64,000 bases of DNA from Liquidambar formosana (Eukaryota; Streptophyta; Magnoliopsida; Saxifragales; Altingiaceae): positions 32,275,478 to 32,339,477 of the forward strand of contig CM077833.1 in assembly GCA_039720395.1 (NCBI GenBank), in the 5' to 3' direction. This document shows positions 48,614-60,408 of the stretch, in pieces. The translations under genes were made by a program, and so were the position numbers. A model generated the notes under the pieces. The model saw only the letters and a list, made by a program, of their open reading frames with translations. It did no database searches and was not told the DNA's origin. The first letter of the stretch is position 1. Each line of letters opens with the position of its first letter.

Positions 48614-50286
48614 GGGGAAGGAAAAGCACTGAAACCGAAGGTGAAGGAAAGGTATGAGGGGGAGGGAGGATAGATTTGGGTTCATAAAGGCTAGAAGTGG
48701 GGGCCTACTGAAGCGCACCTGAAGGAGTTCCCAAACAGGCAAAAAATGAAAAATAGTTTTGGGAAAAACGTTAGATATATGGTGGGGGGTTTAGAAGGCT
48801 AGGGTGGGGGTGTAATAAATGCTTAGTTGGTTGCAGAGATTTATGCGTGCGTGTGTGAGCATATTGAGACGGAGTCAGGTTTTCAGAGAGATAACACGAA
48901 GGTATAGCCCCCTCTCTGAACACTGATATCATCATCATCTACATAATTCCTTCTTTAAACACAAATCTCTTCAACAGGACGACGGTAGTGCCCTATCCAA
49001 ATCCCAAAAAACTTACTCCATATTGGGGTTTTGGTAGATGTATTTTGTCTCCATTAACTGTTCACGTACGTAGTAAAAAGGTGCTGCATCACAATCAATG
49101 CTGAGTCTCGCTCTCTTTTTTCCTTTGTATTTTTTTTAACTTTTTTTGACTGGATGCCAAGCTCTACTCCTTCGTATAATTCACGTGGTGCAAATTAAAA
49201 CAGCATGCATTGCATTTTACCCTTTTGGAATTTGGAGTGGTTAATATGTAATGGTAATTTTATTTAACACTGTACAAAATGAGCATGGATGGAGCTCGGA
49301 AGCAAATGATCGAGAGTAGATGTGACGAATGTACTCTTTGTTTTGCGCCTCCTAATAGTAAATAGGTAAACTTGCAGTAGGAGCCATATCAGTAATGGCA
49401 TTTTCCCCCTTCACACGAAACCTCTGCCTCTTTAATGAAAACTTTTAAAATGGGGCATTAACACGAATAATTGCTGTGAGTCTTAAGTTGTTATCTTCAA
49501 GCTGGTCGGCTGGTAGGAATGACATTATTTAGTTTCTATGACGTTGTTATTAATAATAATAATAATAATAATTAGTCGTACCATCTTCTATGTAATAAAT
49601 AAATTTATAATTTAGATAGACAAACCTCGTGTTTTGGTGTTCTATGAAGAATTGTTGGATGAAAACGAGTATCCAACTATCCATGAGGAGGATCAAAACC
49701 TTTGATACAATGATGATGTGGGGGGGGGGGGGGGTTGACCACTCAAGCTGTCGTTGCATTTTGATCCATCTATTCATTTTTCAAAATATTCTCAAATATT
49801 TTTGAAAGAAAAATGTGAAGAGGGTCCAAAAATTTTGTTGTATAATTTTATTTGCTGAAGACCAATAACTCATCTTGGACAATTATTTATTTAATAAAAA
49901 TTTTGACTAGCTAACCCAATTACTACCGCATCAGTTAAATAAATAAATTTGGACAAATGAATTGTACTGTTATTCTTCAATAACTCAGAATTTTTAATAA
50001 TGTCATAGGGATAAATAAAGTCCACCAGTCCAAAAAAAAAAAAAAAAAAGGTTCACCAGTAATAAAAAAATAAAAATCAAATAAAAAACCAAAACCAAAT
50101 GTTTGAAATGATGATAACAAGTTTTTGAAACACTTGATGGACTCAGAGAAGGTCAAATGGTGGGTCATTATTCTCGCTTAGTCCTAACTCCTAACATATA
50201 TGTAAATGTATATGTGTACATATTTAGTATTCATATGCGTATTTATTTGTAGAGAGAGATGTTAATGACGTGGTAGGATTACGTAC

Positions 50287-50407
50287 GCCTATATGTGCAG
50301 AGTAGACCACTGCCCACCCTGATGCCTTCCGTCCCGTTACAAATTCTGCCTATATGTGCAGAGTAGACCACTGCCCACCCTGATGCCTTCCATCCCGTTA
50401 CAAATTC
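50287..50407 (+). repeat. 61-bp tandem duplication
   Basis: The unit starting GCCTATATGTGCAGAGTAGA and ending CCCGTTACAAATTC occurs twice head to tail (50287-50347 and 50348-50407) with only one substitution (CCGTCCC/CCATCCC). The high identity points to a recent duplication. Confidence 0.9.
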
Positions 50408-53400
50408 AAATGTGATAACATCTCTATAAAGAGTACGTCCGCCCTAGGTCTTAGACCACTGATTGCTCTCCACATCTGCGTCCCCCTGATTTTATTAATC
50501 GGGTACATGAAACGGGTAACCTAATCAATTTGTAATTCCCCTCATAGTATATATGGAAAAATATTATTCAAATGTCAAGCCGTAGGTTTTATTATAGAGT
50601 CTCACTTATTATTCAATGTCTTTCAACAATATTTGAAAATTTTGTAATAGAAAAATTATTCCACACAAGTGGGGAATGTATTTTTATATTTTATTGAAGA
50701 CACAAAGCAGTGCCTACGAGATGGCATTGTGGGTGTAAAATAAGTGGAAAGAAATAAAAGAAAAATTCTCGAAGCAAGAAGACAAGAGGAAGGAGGGTAC
50801 TTACCATGATCAGAGGGAGTCGATAGTAATAAATAAGGGGTTCAGGGACGGACCTGGCAGCACCGGCCTAGTCTGTATGTTGGGCCCCGAGGTGAGAGCG
50901 TGAGGCACCCCCCCTACGAAGCAACCTAACAGCTATTCGATTCGTCCTCCCACCTCTGCTACGGAGTATTATTATTCTATTCAATTCATACGGCTAACCC
51001 CCACTCCATCTCTGTGTAAATCCCTAAATGCCTAAATGCGAATTCCAAATCCCATCGTGGACCCCACTACTCATCCGTACCTTGTGGCAATTAATTTCTG
51101 TAATTTGTCGTTGCGCCATTATTAATTAAAAGTGCAGCAATCATCTCCCACACTCCATTTCTCGTAAAGACCCCGAGGGGCACTTTTACTTGGAAATAAT
51201 AAAGGGGAATTGCAATAAAAATGAAATGGGATTTCGCGAAAACAATCTTCCAAGTGGTCACTTTTATCTTAGTATGTGGACCAATTGTACCCATAACCAA
51301 ATAAGTCTAGCTCACAATTTTAGTTTATTCATCTTTAGTATTTTTTTTCTTTACCATATTTTCACCTTCCAAATATATGGAAAAGAATATCTATGATTTT
51401 AGAATTGACATCGAAATCAATTCCAATATTATAACACAGTTAAGGCCCTTAGGGTTAGGTCTACAAATTGTTGAACCTAATTTTGTAATCGACAGTACGT
51501 TTGTCCGTCCAAGAAATCAACCTTCCATACATTTTGTATCTAATTATTTTGTACTATATTGCTATCTCTACTTTTAGGTTTTTTACCCTTTATCACGTTA
51601 ACTATGGTCCATGGGCCCCGTATAAAACATTCACTCGTGGGACTTGATGATGGAGACTACACAGTCTTACACCTGCTCTAATGCGAAGGCACATGCATCC
51701 AAAACAGGAAACCAATTAAGCTAAAACCCCTCCTTTCATGTAATAGTATTAAGGATTATAAATTATAATTTTTAATTAATGGCATGGTTAAAATCTTGTT
51801 CAAAAACCCATTCAACGGTAAGCCTCCATCCTCAATGAAATAAACACACATCTGGAACGCACTCGTGCAGATTGCGTGTGGTCTTGCTTACTAGACCTTA
51901 GGCAAGGGATCCACTGGCTAGATCTGTCTTTAAATCAACACAATAATAGATAAAGCCATTTTTGACTGACCTCTTGTGGTACAAATAATGTAAATAGGTG
52001 GCAACACAATTGACAACTCTTCCCCTCAATAAATTCCTCACACGGCCATCAATCTTATCGCATTAAATTCCTCAAACGACCTCTGAAGTAACCTAATAAA
52101 CCATCAGCTATCGGCAATGGGGGTAATAATTAATGTTGGTGTGCCTCATTTAATAAAACGTTCGTATAATAAGGCCATGTGGGAGCATACCCCCAGGTTC
52201 CGGACCAAGGACTCAACTTTCCCGTATGAGCATTGGGTTTATGGATCAGTCCGTGGAACAGTGGAAGAGTGTAAGGCTCACTACTCACTACTACTATGCA
52301 TCTCCCCTGAATTTTAGACCATGTTTGAGAACTTTAAAAATTAGATTAGACTAAATCTAGTTCATAACTGTTATCTAGTTTTTAAATAAATCAATTCACA
52401 TTTGATTTTAAAAAAACTGTGTTTATATTTTATTTTCATAACAAAATTGAACTGTTTAAGAAAAAAGAGATGCTTATCAAACAGTATGAAATCAAAACTG
52501 GTCAGAGTTATCCTCAACTGATCAGATTTTTTTATATACCAAACAACTCCTTAGATAAGTCGTCCGATGAGGGTATCCTATAGTCATTTGGACCGGTTTG
52601 ACATCAATCTTGTGCCAAGCCCACGAGGTAACGCATCAACCCAAGGGTTGACCCGGGAATCCAGTGGACCAACCTTTCCAACACGAAAGCCATGTATAAC
52701 AAAAATGCTCATTAAGTGGATCTAGGATTTTTTATCTAATTGGTTGACATAAAAAGTTATTGACAATTAAATTTTAAATTTACTTGATCCGTTTTACCGA
52801 ATTTAATTCTATGCCTATAAAAGGCTTTAAATTACCCATGATTTGAGTTTCAACAAACGAAATTTGGCATTTGGGGCTGAGCAAACGAAAAATAAGTGAG
52901 GTTGGGTTGGGACGCTTTAGGAATTTATCAAAAATTACTAGAACCCAAAAAAAAAAAAAAAAAAAACGAAAAAAAAAAAATTCAGTGGTTGCACATGCTC
53001 CCAATGCAACCACTAAATCCACCCCTACTCACCAGTTTTTGGGTTAAACTAGTAATTAATGTCATTACTCAACAACAAACAAAACCTAACTTTTGGTTTT
53101 TTAATAGTAAGTCGATCAATTAATCTTAATAGGTGGATGAATGGTTCTCAAAATTTAGACCATAAGAAATACATGGAAGATCTTTGGTTTAACTTTTCAT
53201 TAACTCTTGTGTCAGTCGAATCTATCATTTGCATTATCTAATGTAAAGCAGGCGGTAAACTTACCTGTTTTTGAGAAATTTAGTCAACTCATACCAAGTT
53301 AGTGCCACCCACATAACATTAAGTGCTTTATGTCGTAGGATTAATGATGTTAATTAATTGGTTCAACCAATTTCTAGGTTTGGGTAATTGAAACAAACTC

Positions 53401-53586
53401 CTCTGGTGCACTGCACCACCAGATGTCATGTTTTTACCTCATATATATTGTATCATCAAAGCATGCAGACGATCATGCTTGGAGTGAAAGACTAGTAGAA
53501 GAACCAAGCTTAAAGAATTGGCATTCTAGAAACAATTCAACAACTCTACTTGAAATTAAGCAAACATGCATATGGAACTAAATCTG

Positions 53587-53598
53587 TATAATATAAAT
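53587..53598 (+). promoter_or_regulatory. TATA box of the XCP gene
   Basis: TATAATATAAAT, about 80-90 bases before the start codon. The leader is AT-rich and ends AAACAGAAATGG. Confidence 0.45.
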
Positions 53599-53675
53599 CC
53601 ACCCATCTCCCCTCTATTCTTCATTCATCCATTATTATTCTCCCTTTTTTGAAATCCTATAAACCCTAAACAGAA

Positions 53676-56071
53676 ATGGCTCCCTCCTCATTTTCTAAAA
53701 TATTTCCTCTCTTCTTTTCCATTTCTCTCTTTGCTTGCGCTTCTTTTGCTCGTGATTTCTCAATTGTGGGCTATTCCCCGGAAGACTTGACATCGATAGA
53801 TAAACTCATCGATCTCTTTGAATCATGGATGTCAAAACACGGCAAGACTTATGAGAGTCTCCAAGAGAAGTTGCATAGATTTGAGGTTTTCAAGGATAAT
53901 TTGAAGCACATCGACGAGACCAATAAGGAAGTCAGTAACTACTGGCTTGGATTAAATGAGTTTGCTGATTTGGGCCACGAAGAGTTCAAAAAGATGTATA
54001 TAGGACTGAAGGTTGAGTTGCCTAAGAGGAGAGAGTCCCTTAAAGAATTCAGTTACGAAGATGTTGCGGATTTGCCCAAGTCTGTGGATTGGAGAAAGAA
54101 AGGAGCTGTTACTCGTGTCAAGAACCAAGGTTCATGTGGTGGGTGCCCTTTCTCTCTCTTGCGTACACACACATGCAATCAACAAGCTATTAATTGTATC
54201 AAGCGTATATATATAATGGATTAATGGTAAATACTAATGTCTAATGGTGAATATGCAGGTAGTTGCTGGGCATTTTCGACGGTAGCTGCAGTTGAGGGCA
54301 TAAACCAAATAGTAACGGGAAATTTGACAGCGCTGTCTGAGCAAGAGCTGATTGATTGCGACAAACCCTTCAACAATGGATGCAATGGAGGTCTCATGGA
54401 CTACGCGTTTGCCTTCATATTAAAAAATGGTGGAATTCGTAAGGAAGAAGACTACCCTTATCTCATGGAGGAAGGCACTTGTGACGAGAAGGAGGTAAAA
54501 ACAAAGGCCTCAGGCATGGATTAAGCCCATGAAAAAGGGGCCAGTAGCAGACTTAGTCTAACCCTATTCAGGGAACGGTTATTGCAACCCCCCATTCCTA
54601 TAAGCCCACCCCCCATTCTTTAGGTTTTTAAGGTTTTATGAAAAATATAAAACGTTTTTATGAAAACCGGTTGTGATGTCCACTAGAAAACACCATTTTG
54701 AACAACTTTGCAGAAGAAAGTTTTTTCAAAATTTATCGTTTAGGTAGACTTTTTGGCAAAAAATGAAATAAAGGCTATAAATGGTTAAAAAGTATATTTA
54801 AACGATAGATTTTGGAAAAACTTTCTTCTGCAAAGTTATTCAAAATGATGTTTTCTAGTGGACATCACGGCCGGTTTTCATAAAAACTTTTTATATTTTG
54901 CATAAAACCTTAAAAACCTAAAGGATGGGGGGTGGACTTATAGGAATGGGGGGTTGCAATAGCCGTTCCCATTCATTAAAGGTCGGCCCAAAACATATAG
55001 AAGCCCAATAAAATCTACTTCACGACTTGATTGGGTTGACAGTCCAGCCCAACGGATTGCCACGTCTCAGAACTTGGGCTTTGATATTCGGTATAAAATA
55101 GGGGAACGGCTAGTGCAACCCCCCATTCCTATAAGCCCACCCCCCATCTATTAGGTTTTTAAGGTTTTATGCAAAATATAAAAAGTTTTTATGAAAACCG
55201 GCCATGAGGTTCACTAGAAAATATCATTTTGAACAACTTTACAGAAGAAATTTTTCCAAATCTATTATTAAATACTTTTTAACCATTTATAGCATTTATT
55301 TCATTTTTTGCCAAAATAGCCACATTAGAAGCATTTTGTGGATAGTGGGGCCAATTTCCTCTCCATTGACTCCTTCCAGCACAGTCAAATGACTAATCAA
55401 ATCACACCACATCAGCACTTTAGAAGATTTGGGATCTATTGTCGTCATTTGATGTGTTCCATTCAACATGTGCTGAGTATTTCCCAATTTTTTTTCTTTT
55501 AGCCCACCCAAATTCATGTCAACCAAACGTGCAACATAGCAAGTGGATTTTACGTCCTCAATCAATTTTAAGTATATTACATTTCCCCCCTCATTTTCTC
55601 ATTAATTTTCAGGAAGAAATGGAGGTGGTAACCATTAGTGGCTACCGTGACGTAACAGAGAACAATGAAGAGAGCCTTTTGAGGGCACTTGCAAGGCAGC
55701 CCCTCAGCGTGGCTATTGAGGCTTCTGGTAGAAACTTCCAATTTTACAGTGGGGTAAGTCTTCAAGAACTCAACATACCTTCTCTATACTATATACCCAT
55801 TCTTGCGTGCACCGCCATAGTACCGTTATTTTGCTACTGACATTGGTTTTTATAGGGTGTTTTTGACGGGCATTGTGGAACCCAGCTAGATCACGGAGTG
55901 ACAGCCGTTGGATTTGGATCATCGAAGGGCGTTGATTACATCATAGTGAAGAACTCCTGGGGACCCAAATGGGGAGAGAAAGGCTACATAAGGATGAAAA
56001 GAAACACAGGGAAGCCTGAAGGGCTCTGTGGAATCAACAAAATGGCTTCTTATCCTACTAAAAAGAAGTGA
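53676..56071 (+). CDS. XCP2: xylem cysteine peptidase (XCP1/XCP2 type), papain family C1A, four exons
   Basis: XCPs are vacuolar papain-like proteases that degrade cell contents as water-conducting tracheary elements die. Exons 53676-54138, 54259-54494, 55613-55753 and 55856-56071 join in phase to 351 residues (XCP2 is 356). Residues 1-25 form a signal peptide. The I29 inhibitor prodomain has the ERFNIN-type [16 protein letters not shown] (about 68-83). The mature enzyme begins near LPKSVDWR (133). The catalytic set is complete: Q151 (oxyanion), C157 in GSCWAFST, H293 in LDHGV, N313 in VKNSWG. The GCNGG motif is present. There is no C-terminal granulin or KDEL extension. [10 protein letters not shown] near the N-terminus is typical of XCP. 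Intron 2 (1.1 kb) holds two MITE copies. The neighbouring PHT1 gene repeats Arabidopsis At1g20850-At1g20860. Confidence 0.95.
54571..54970. mobile_element. 400-bp palindromic MITE with 5-bp target duplication, in XCP intron 2
   Basis: The element starts GGGAACGGTTATTGCAACCC and ends GGGTTGCAATAGCCGTTCCC, flanked by ATTCA on both sides (54566-54570 and 54971-54975). The two arms, each about 165-170 bases, are inverted copies with few differences and include CCCCCCATTCCTATAAG and CACTAGAAAACA.CATTTTGAA. The short loop reads GGCAAAAAATGAAATAAAGG. No coding. The RNA of this intron would fold into one long hairpin. Known superfamilies with such ends were not recognised with confidence. Confidence 0.85.
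55102..55320. mobile_element. half copy of the palindromic MITE, opposite orientation, in XCP intron 2
   Basis: It starts GGGAACGGCTAGTGCAACCC, runs through one complete arm and then the loop in reverse orientation (ATAGCATTTATTTCATTTTT TGCC). It stops there, so the second arm is missing. It lies 132 bases after the intact copy. Single-arm survival suggests deletion by recombination within the palindrome. Confidence 0.75.
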
Positions 56072-56783
56072 AATTTCGTGATTTCTATTTTTCCTTCTCC
56101 CTTACTCTTTCTGCTGTCTTCAGTTGTCATATTGAAATCATGTCACCATTTTTAACAAGTTTCTTTATTTTGGAAAATCATATATAATTTTCTTTGTTTT
56201 GTTAAATCATTCATAAATTTAATTTCCTCTTTTCTTTTTATGTATGAGGTTCAATACCTCGATTTCAATTCTAAATCAACAATGCCGGATCCATGTTTGG
56301 ACATCCTCTCGTCGCTCAAGAGCTCCGTTCTTGTTTTAATTATATGGCCTATGAAAGTAAATCCCATCATCTAAGAAGGGGAAATTAGAAAAATGGTAAC
56401 CATAAATTATATTTTATTTTTAAAAAGAGAAATGAAGTAGTTTCAATTGTTCCTCGCTCTGATATAGACTACCAATCTGTACAAAAGATGGAGCTAGTAG
56501 TTTCAATTTAATGAAATGAAGTAGTTCAAAACTTTAAATTTTCAAGACTTGCATAGAGAAAATTTACTATTTCCGAAACAATTACAGTATACACACTGCC
56601 TCTTGCAACTATGAAGAACTTGACACCAACCCCAGTATTTTCCCTAGCCTAGTATCATGTACAAAAGATGGAGTATTTCATGCTTTTAAGATAGAACACG
56701 CATTTATTTCTGTCGTTTGAAAAAAAAAAAACAACGGAAAAAGGATCACTCATTGTGTTTGTGTGTGAGAGAGTTCTCTCTAG
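56072..56783. other. intergenic region between XCP and PHT1 3' ends
   Basis: The two genes converge. It holds both 3' UTRs and AT-rich sequence, with an A run at 56717-56731. Nothing else is recognised. Confidence 0.5.
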
Positions 56784-59686
56784 CTAGGCTGTGGCGATTT
56801 CACTGTGAGTTGAATTTGTCCGCAGACTAGAATCTGCAAAACAGCCAAAGAGACACAGCTCGGTACTTTCATCTTCATTCTCATTCTCCTCTAATGATCT
56901 CCCCATAGTTTCACGTGTGAAAAAATACGTCACCATCATCCCACAATGCAAATCCCACCAAGAAACACCAACGAAGCTGTCATTAGACCCCTTCGGGATT
57001 ATCATTTTATGAGTAGCCCACAGAAACCCAACCGAACCAATAATGGCCCCCACCTTTCCGGCGGCGGCAGAAATACCATGACACGTGGATCTGAATCTAG
57101 CCGGAAAAAGTTCTGCCGGCACTATAAATGTTGTTGTGTTTGGTCCAAAATTTGAGAAGAAGAAGGTGAGGCCATAGAGGAACATGAAACCTACATTTAA
57201 GTTATTGACCCAATATTTATCGTAGGGTATCCCAATGGCTAACAAGCCCATGGCCATGAAGAAAAAGCCCATGATTTGAATTTTGACTCTTCCAACCCGA
57301 TCGATGAAATAGACGGTGGCCCAATAGCCTGGAATGGTTGAACATGCTGCGATGATTGCTTGGACTTTCGCGGTCTCGTAGGCTTCTCTATACGCGTTCA
57401 TTTCTTCCTTATCTGGGATACTCGAAGCTGTGGGATATCTGAATCTGGAAGAGGTTGCTGCTATAAAAGACGATATCCAGAAGAAGCCATGTAGTGCAAC
57501 AAGAGAAGAGATCACGGCCATGGCGTCGGAAGAATTGCCTGGAGAAAAGGGGATAAGATGGTGGCCTTGGTGGGGTTACATGTTCTTCTTCAATCTGGCT
57601 CATCGACACATGTAGCACCTTTTCCATGTCCTTGGCTGCTTGTAGGACATTTTGCTCCACTAAAGCTGTATATCTGAAAGACAGTAGAGAAAAGTTCAAA
57701 GAAAGTACGCAGCATATTCAATTTTGAAATTTACATAATTTCACTTTGTTCTGCTCTACCTTTCAAAATTTCTTCGCTTTAAATAAAGAAAATTGTAGTT
57801 AGTAAACCAACACCTATGTATTTTTCTTCCTATTGGAGAATCTTAAGTGGTTTGTGTTATTTTGCATGTTTAATTTCTATTTTATTACAAGTTATGACTA
57901 CTAGCGGAGTTAGGAGGGCCTTTGGGGGCACGTGGCCCCACTGGCTCAACCAAGGGGTTTTTTTTTTTCTTTTGAAGAAATATTACCATTTGATGACCAT
58001 TTTTCACAATAATGTCAAAAAGAGAAAGATAGTAGTCATTTTAAAGCATAATTATAGTCAATTTGTAATAAGTTGACAACAATATCCTTGTTTTGGCATT
58101 AAATTAGAAAATGAATACCCAAAAGTAATATTTTAAAATAAATGCTTGCAAGAGCTTTTAATTCCCAATTCCTCCTTCACAAAATCGTAACACATTGCCC
58201 CATTGGAGATAACTCATAACTCCGTCCTTGGTTATAGTATTAAATGTTATAATTTGACACATGTATTCTGACGATGCAAATGACTCAATATGAAATTTTT
58301 TTGTGCAATCACTATCTGTTCTTTTTTTTCATCCATCTCTGTGCTATTTTAGTATAAGGTGTGTCAAATATAATACAAAAGTGTGCTATTACTATATTTT
58401 CAGGAGTAACAATAAAATACATTATTACTAAAATATGATAATAACACATCTTTTAGCACACCATCAAATATATTCTTCAAAAGTGAAGGCGAAAACTACC
58501 GCGCGTACGTACAGTTATATACATGCATGAAACTTGGGTCCTGAAGGGCGGCCCCAACCCTCCTCCCCCCAAAGTGGAAAATATTGATTTCGGCCACAGT
58601 TGAGTTCATGTCAAGCCTAGGCCTAAAATCGATACCAAATATTTGTCAATGGTAAATAGCTATCAGATGGCCTGATGATGACGATAAAAATAAATCTTTT
58701 GTTTTTTTTTTTTTCCAAAAATCTATTCGGTGGTGGGTCTAAATGTACAATACTTATACAATTACAGGGAAGTCATGCAATTAAATTAAAATATAAAAGG
58801 AAAAAAAAAATCAAAATGGACAATGTTCGTACAAAGATGATGCAAACAATTGGAGGCAGTCAACGTTAGGCAGGTAAACAATAGACACCCATGGATTTTT
58901 TTCGCCGTAAGAAAGTTCAGCAGCACGTGTAACATGCAACCGCATCGGACGGACACAAATGGAAGGAAAATGAACAGAACCAAAAAAAAGTAAAATAAGT
59001 TACCTGGCAGTTTCTGGCATCATCATACGCCAGTAATACGTCATCCCTGCGGGAATTGCACCGAACATGAGAATGATTCGCCACGCGAGATCTGCCTCTT
59101 CAGGCGTATCAAGTTTGTCTGGATTGGTCACATGTTCAAAAATTTTAGTAACCACCATGGTGACCGCCGAGCTAGCGAGGATGCCAAGACCCTGCATCGA
59201 GAAAACGGCGGCTATAAAAGCTCCACGTGTCTTCTTATTGGCGAACTCCGACATGATCGTCGCCGACAGAGGATAATCCCCACCAATCCCGACCCCAAGG
59301 AAGAACCTGAAGAACCCAAGGCTGGTTAACACACAGCTCCGAGTCCTACAGATGGAAAACCCACATCCCATGGAGCTCATCACCATGAGCATCAACGCCA
59401 GCCCATACACGCGCCGCCGCCCCATTGTATCGCCCAGTCGACCAAACACCAGTTGACCGATGGCCGCCCCTGCTAGAGCCATCCCCAGCGTGGTGGAGAT
59501 AACGAAGGGTGGGATTTCGTATCCTTTGTCGGCGTAGTATATCCGTCCGATCAATTTCATGATGGGAGGGATACAGAAGAGATCGTAGGCGTCGGTGAAA
59601 AGGCCCATGCCTGCGATGATGATGGCCTTGAAGTGGTAGTACTGTGTTCTGGCGCTGTCCAGAGCCGACAGCACTTTCAAAGCCAT
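56784..59686 (-). CDS. PHT1;9: PHT1-family phosphate transporter, PHT1;8/PHT1;9 type, frameshifted in exon 2
   Basis: PHT1 proteins are plasma-membrane proton/phosphate symporters of the major facilitator superfamily; PHT1;8 and PHT1;9 act in phosphate uptake and root-to-shoot transfer. Exon 1 is 59004-59686 and is intact: [34 protein letters not shown], and the signature [20 protein letters not shown]. Exon 2 is 56784-57673, with [20 protein letters not shown] at its start, [20 protein letters not shown] and [27 protein letters not shown], and ends near [17 protein letters not shown], a close match to PHT1;9 as I recall it. A net one-base shift between about 57411 and 57440 separates the two parts of exon 2. 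At 56940-56963 the frame leaves and returns (SWWDLHCG in place of a family-like LGGICIVG). Either a young pseudogene or assembly indels. Position beside XCP and CUC3 supports orthology. Confidence 0.88.
58235..58480. mobile_element. degenerate relative of the MITE at 25461, in the PHT1 intron
   Basis: Shares AATG.TATAATTTGA and ATGCAAATGAC..AATAT words with 25530-25575. It also has inverted pairs such as GTGTGCTATTACTATATTTT against AAAATATGATAATAACACA. The ends are eroded. It lies in the 1.3-kb intron of the phosphate transporter. Confidence 0.35.
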
Positions 59687-59759
59687 TGCTAGCTTGCGAA
59701 CTGAGATTCTTAATTGTATACCACTTCAATTCTGTGTCTTGCGACTATGTGCACACACA

Positions 59760-59766
59760 TATATAG
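59760..59766 (-). promoter_or_regulatory. TATA box of the PHT1 gene
   Basis: TATATAT on the minus strand, about 75 bases before the start codon. I looked for a P1BS phosphate-starvation site (GNATATNC) nearby and did not find a clear one. Confidence 0.4.
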
Positions 59767-59994
59767 TGGACTGAGGAGGAAGTCAGTTATATACGGACGT
59801 ACTACCGGGTAATTTCGTTGAAGGCGACATTGACAAGATCGCGAGGACGGACTTTTGATTTGTGGGAGGAAACCATGATTCCTTCAAGATACGGATCCAG
59901 TGGTTGGATCCTTTCTTCTCTCCTCTTCTCTTACTCTTCAATTAATCTCTTAAATATATATGGTAAGTTCTCTCACATTTTCTTAAACTCTTCA

Positions 59995-60408
59995 GCTGTG
60001 TATGGATTGAGAGAAGAAAAAAAAAAAAGAAATTGAGAGAAAAAAAAGAAAAGATAAAAGAAGAGAAAGAAAGTAACTTTCTTTTCACTTTGTTTGATTA
60101 GTCAGACCTCGTTAATAAAAAGAAAATGAGAGAAAATAGTCACAATTACATTATTACTCCTTTTTATATTTTAAACAGAAGTTGTGTAGGCATATTTGTC
60201 ATTTCATTACTAATTTATTATTTTTCTCTCCATTTCTCTCCAAATCTCTATAATTTAGAAAAAAAGGTAAATGGATCTATATTCTCTCAATTTTTTCGCA
60301 TTTCCTTTCTCTTCTCTTTTAAATTAACAATCCAAACGAGAAAAATTGAAAAAAAATCATTTCCTTTTTTCTTCTTTTTTCTCTATTTCTCTCTATCCAT
60401 ACATAGCC
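59995..60408. mobile_element. MITE-like element, 414 bp
   Basis: The left end GCTGTGTATGGATTGAGAGA pairs with the right end TCTCTCTATCCATACATAGC. The body is rich in purine runs on the left and pyrimidine runs on the right, so it could fold back along much of its length. No coding and no certain target duplication. Confidence 0.55.

Larger units (their letters stand above)
48490..53675. other. long intergenic region CUC3-XCP
   Basis: Holds the CUC3 promoter, an (AAT)n run at 49553-49572, a run of 13 G at about 49721-49733, the 61-bp tandem duplication, A runs at 50032-50049 and 52948-52980, and a possible degenerate MITE at 52317-52557 whose ends (GACCATGTTTGAG / CCAAACAACTCC) are only weakly inverted. 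No gene is recognised. Confidence 0.45.

Noticed and set aside
52317..52557. Possible MITE
   Set aside because: Ends GACCATGTTTG and CCAAACAACTCC are only weakly inverted and no duplication is visible; mentioned only within the spacer entry.
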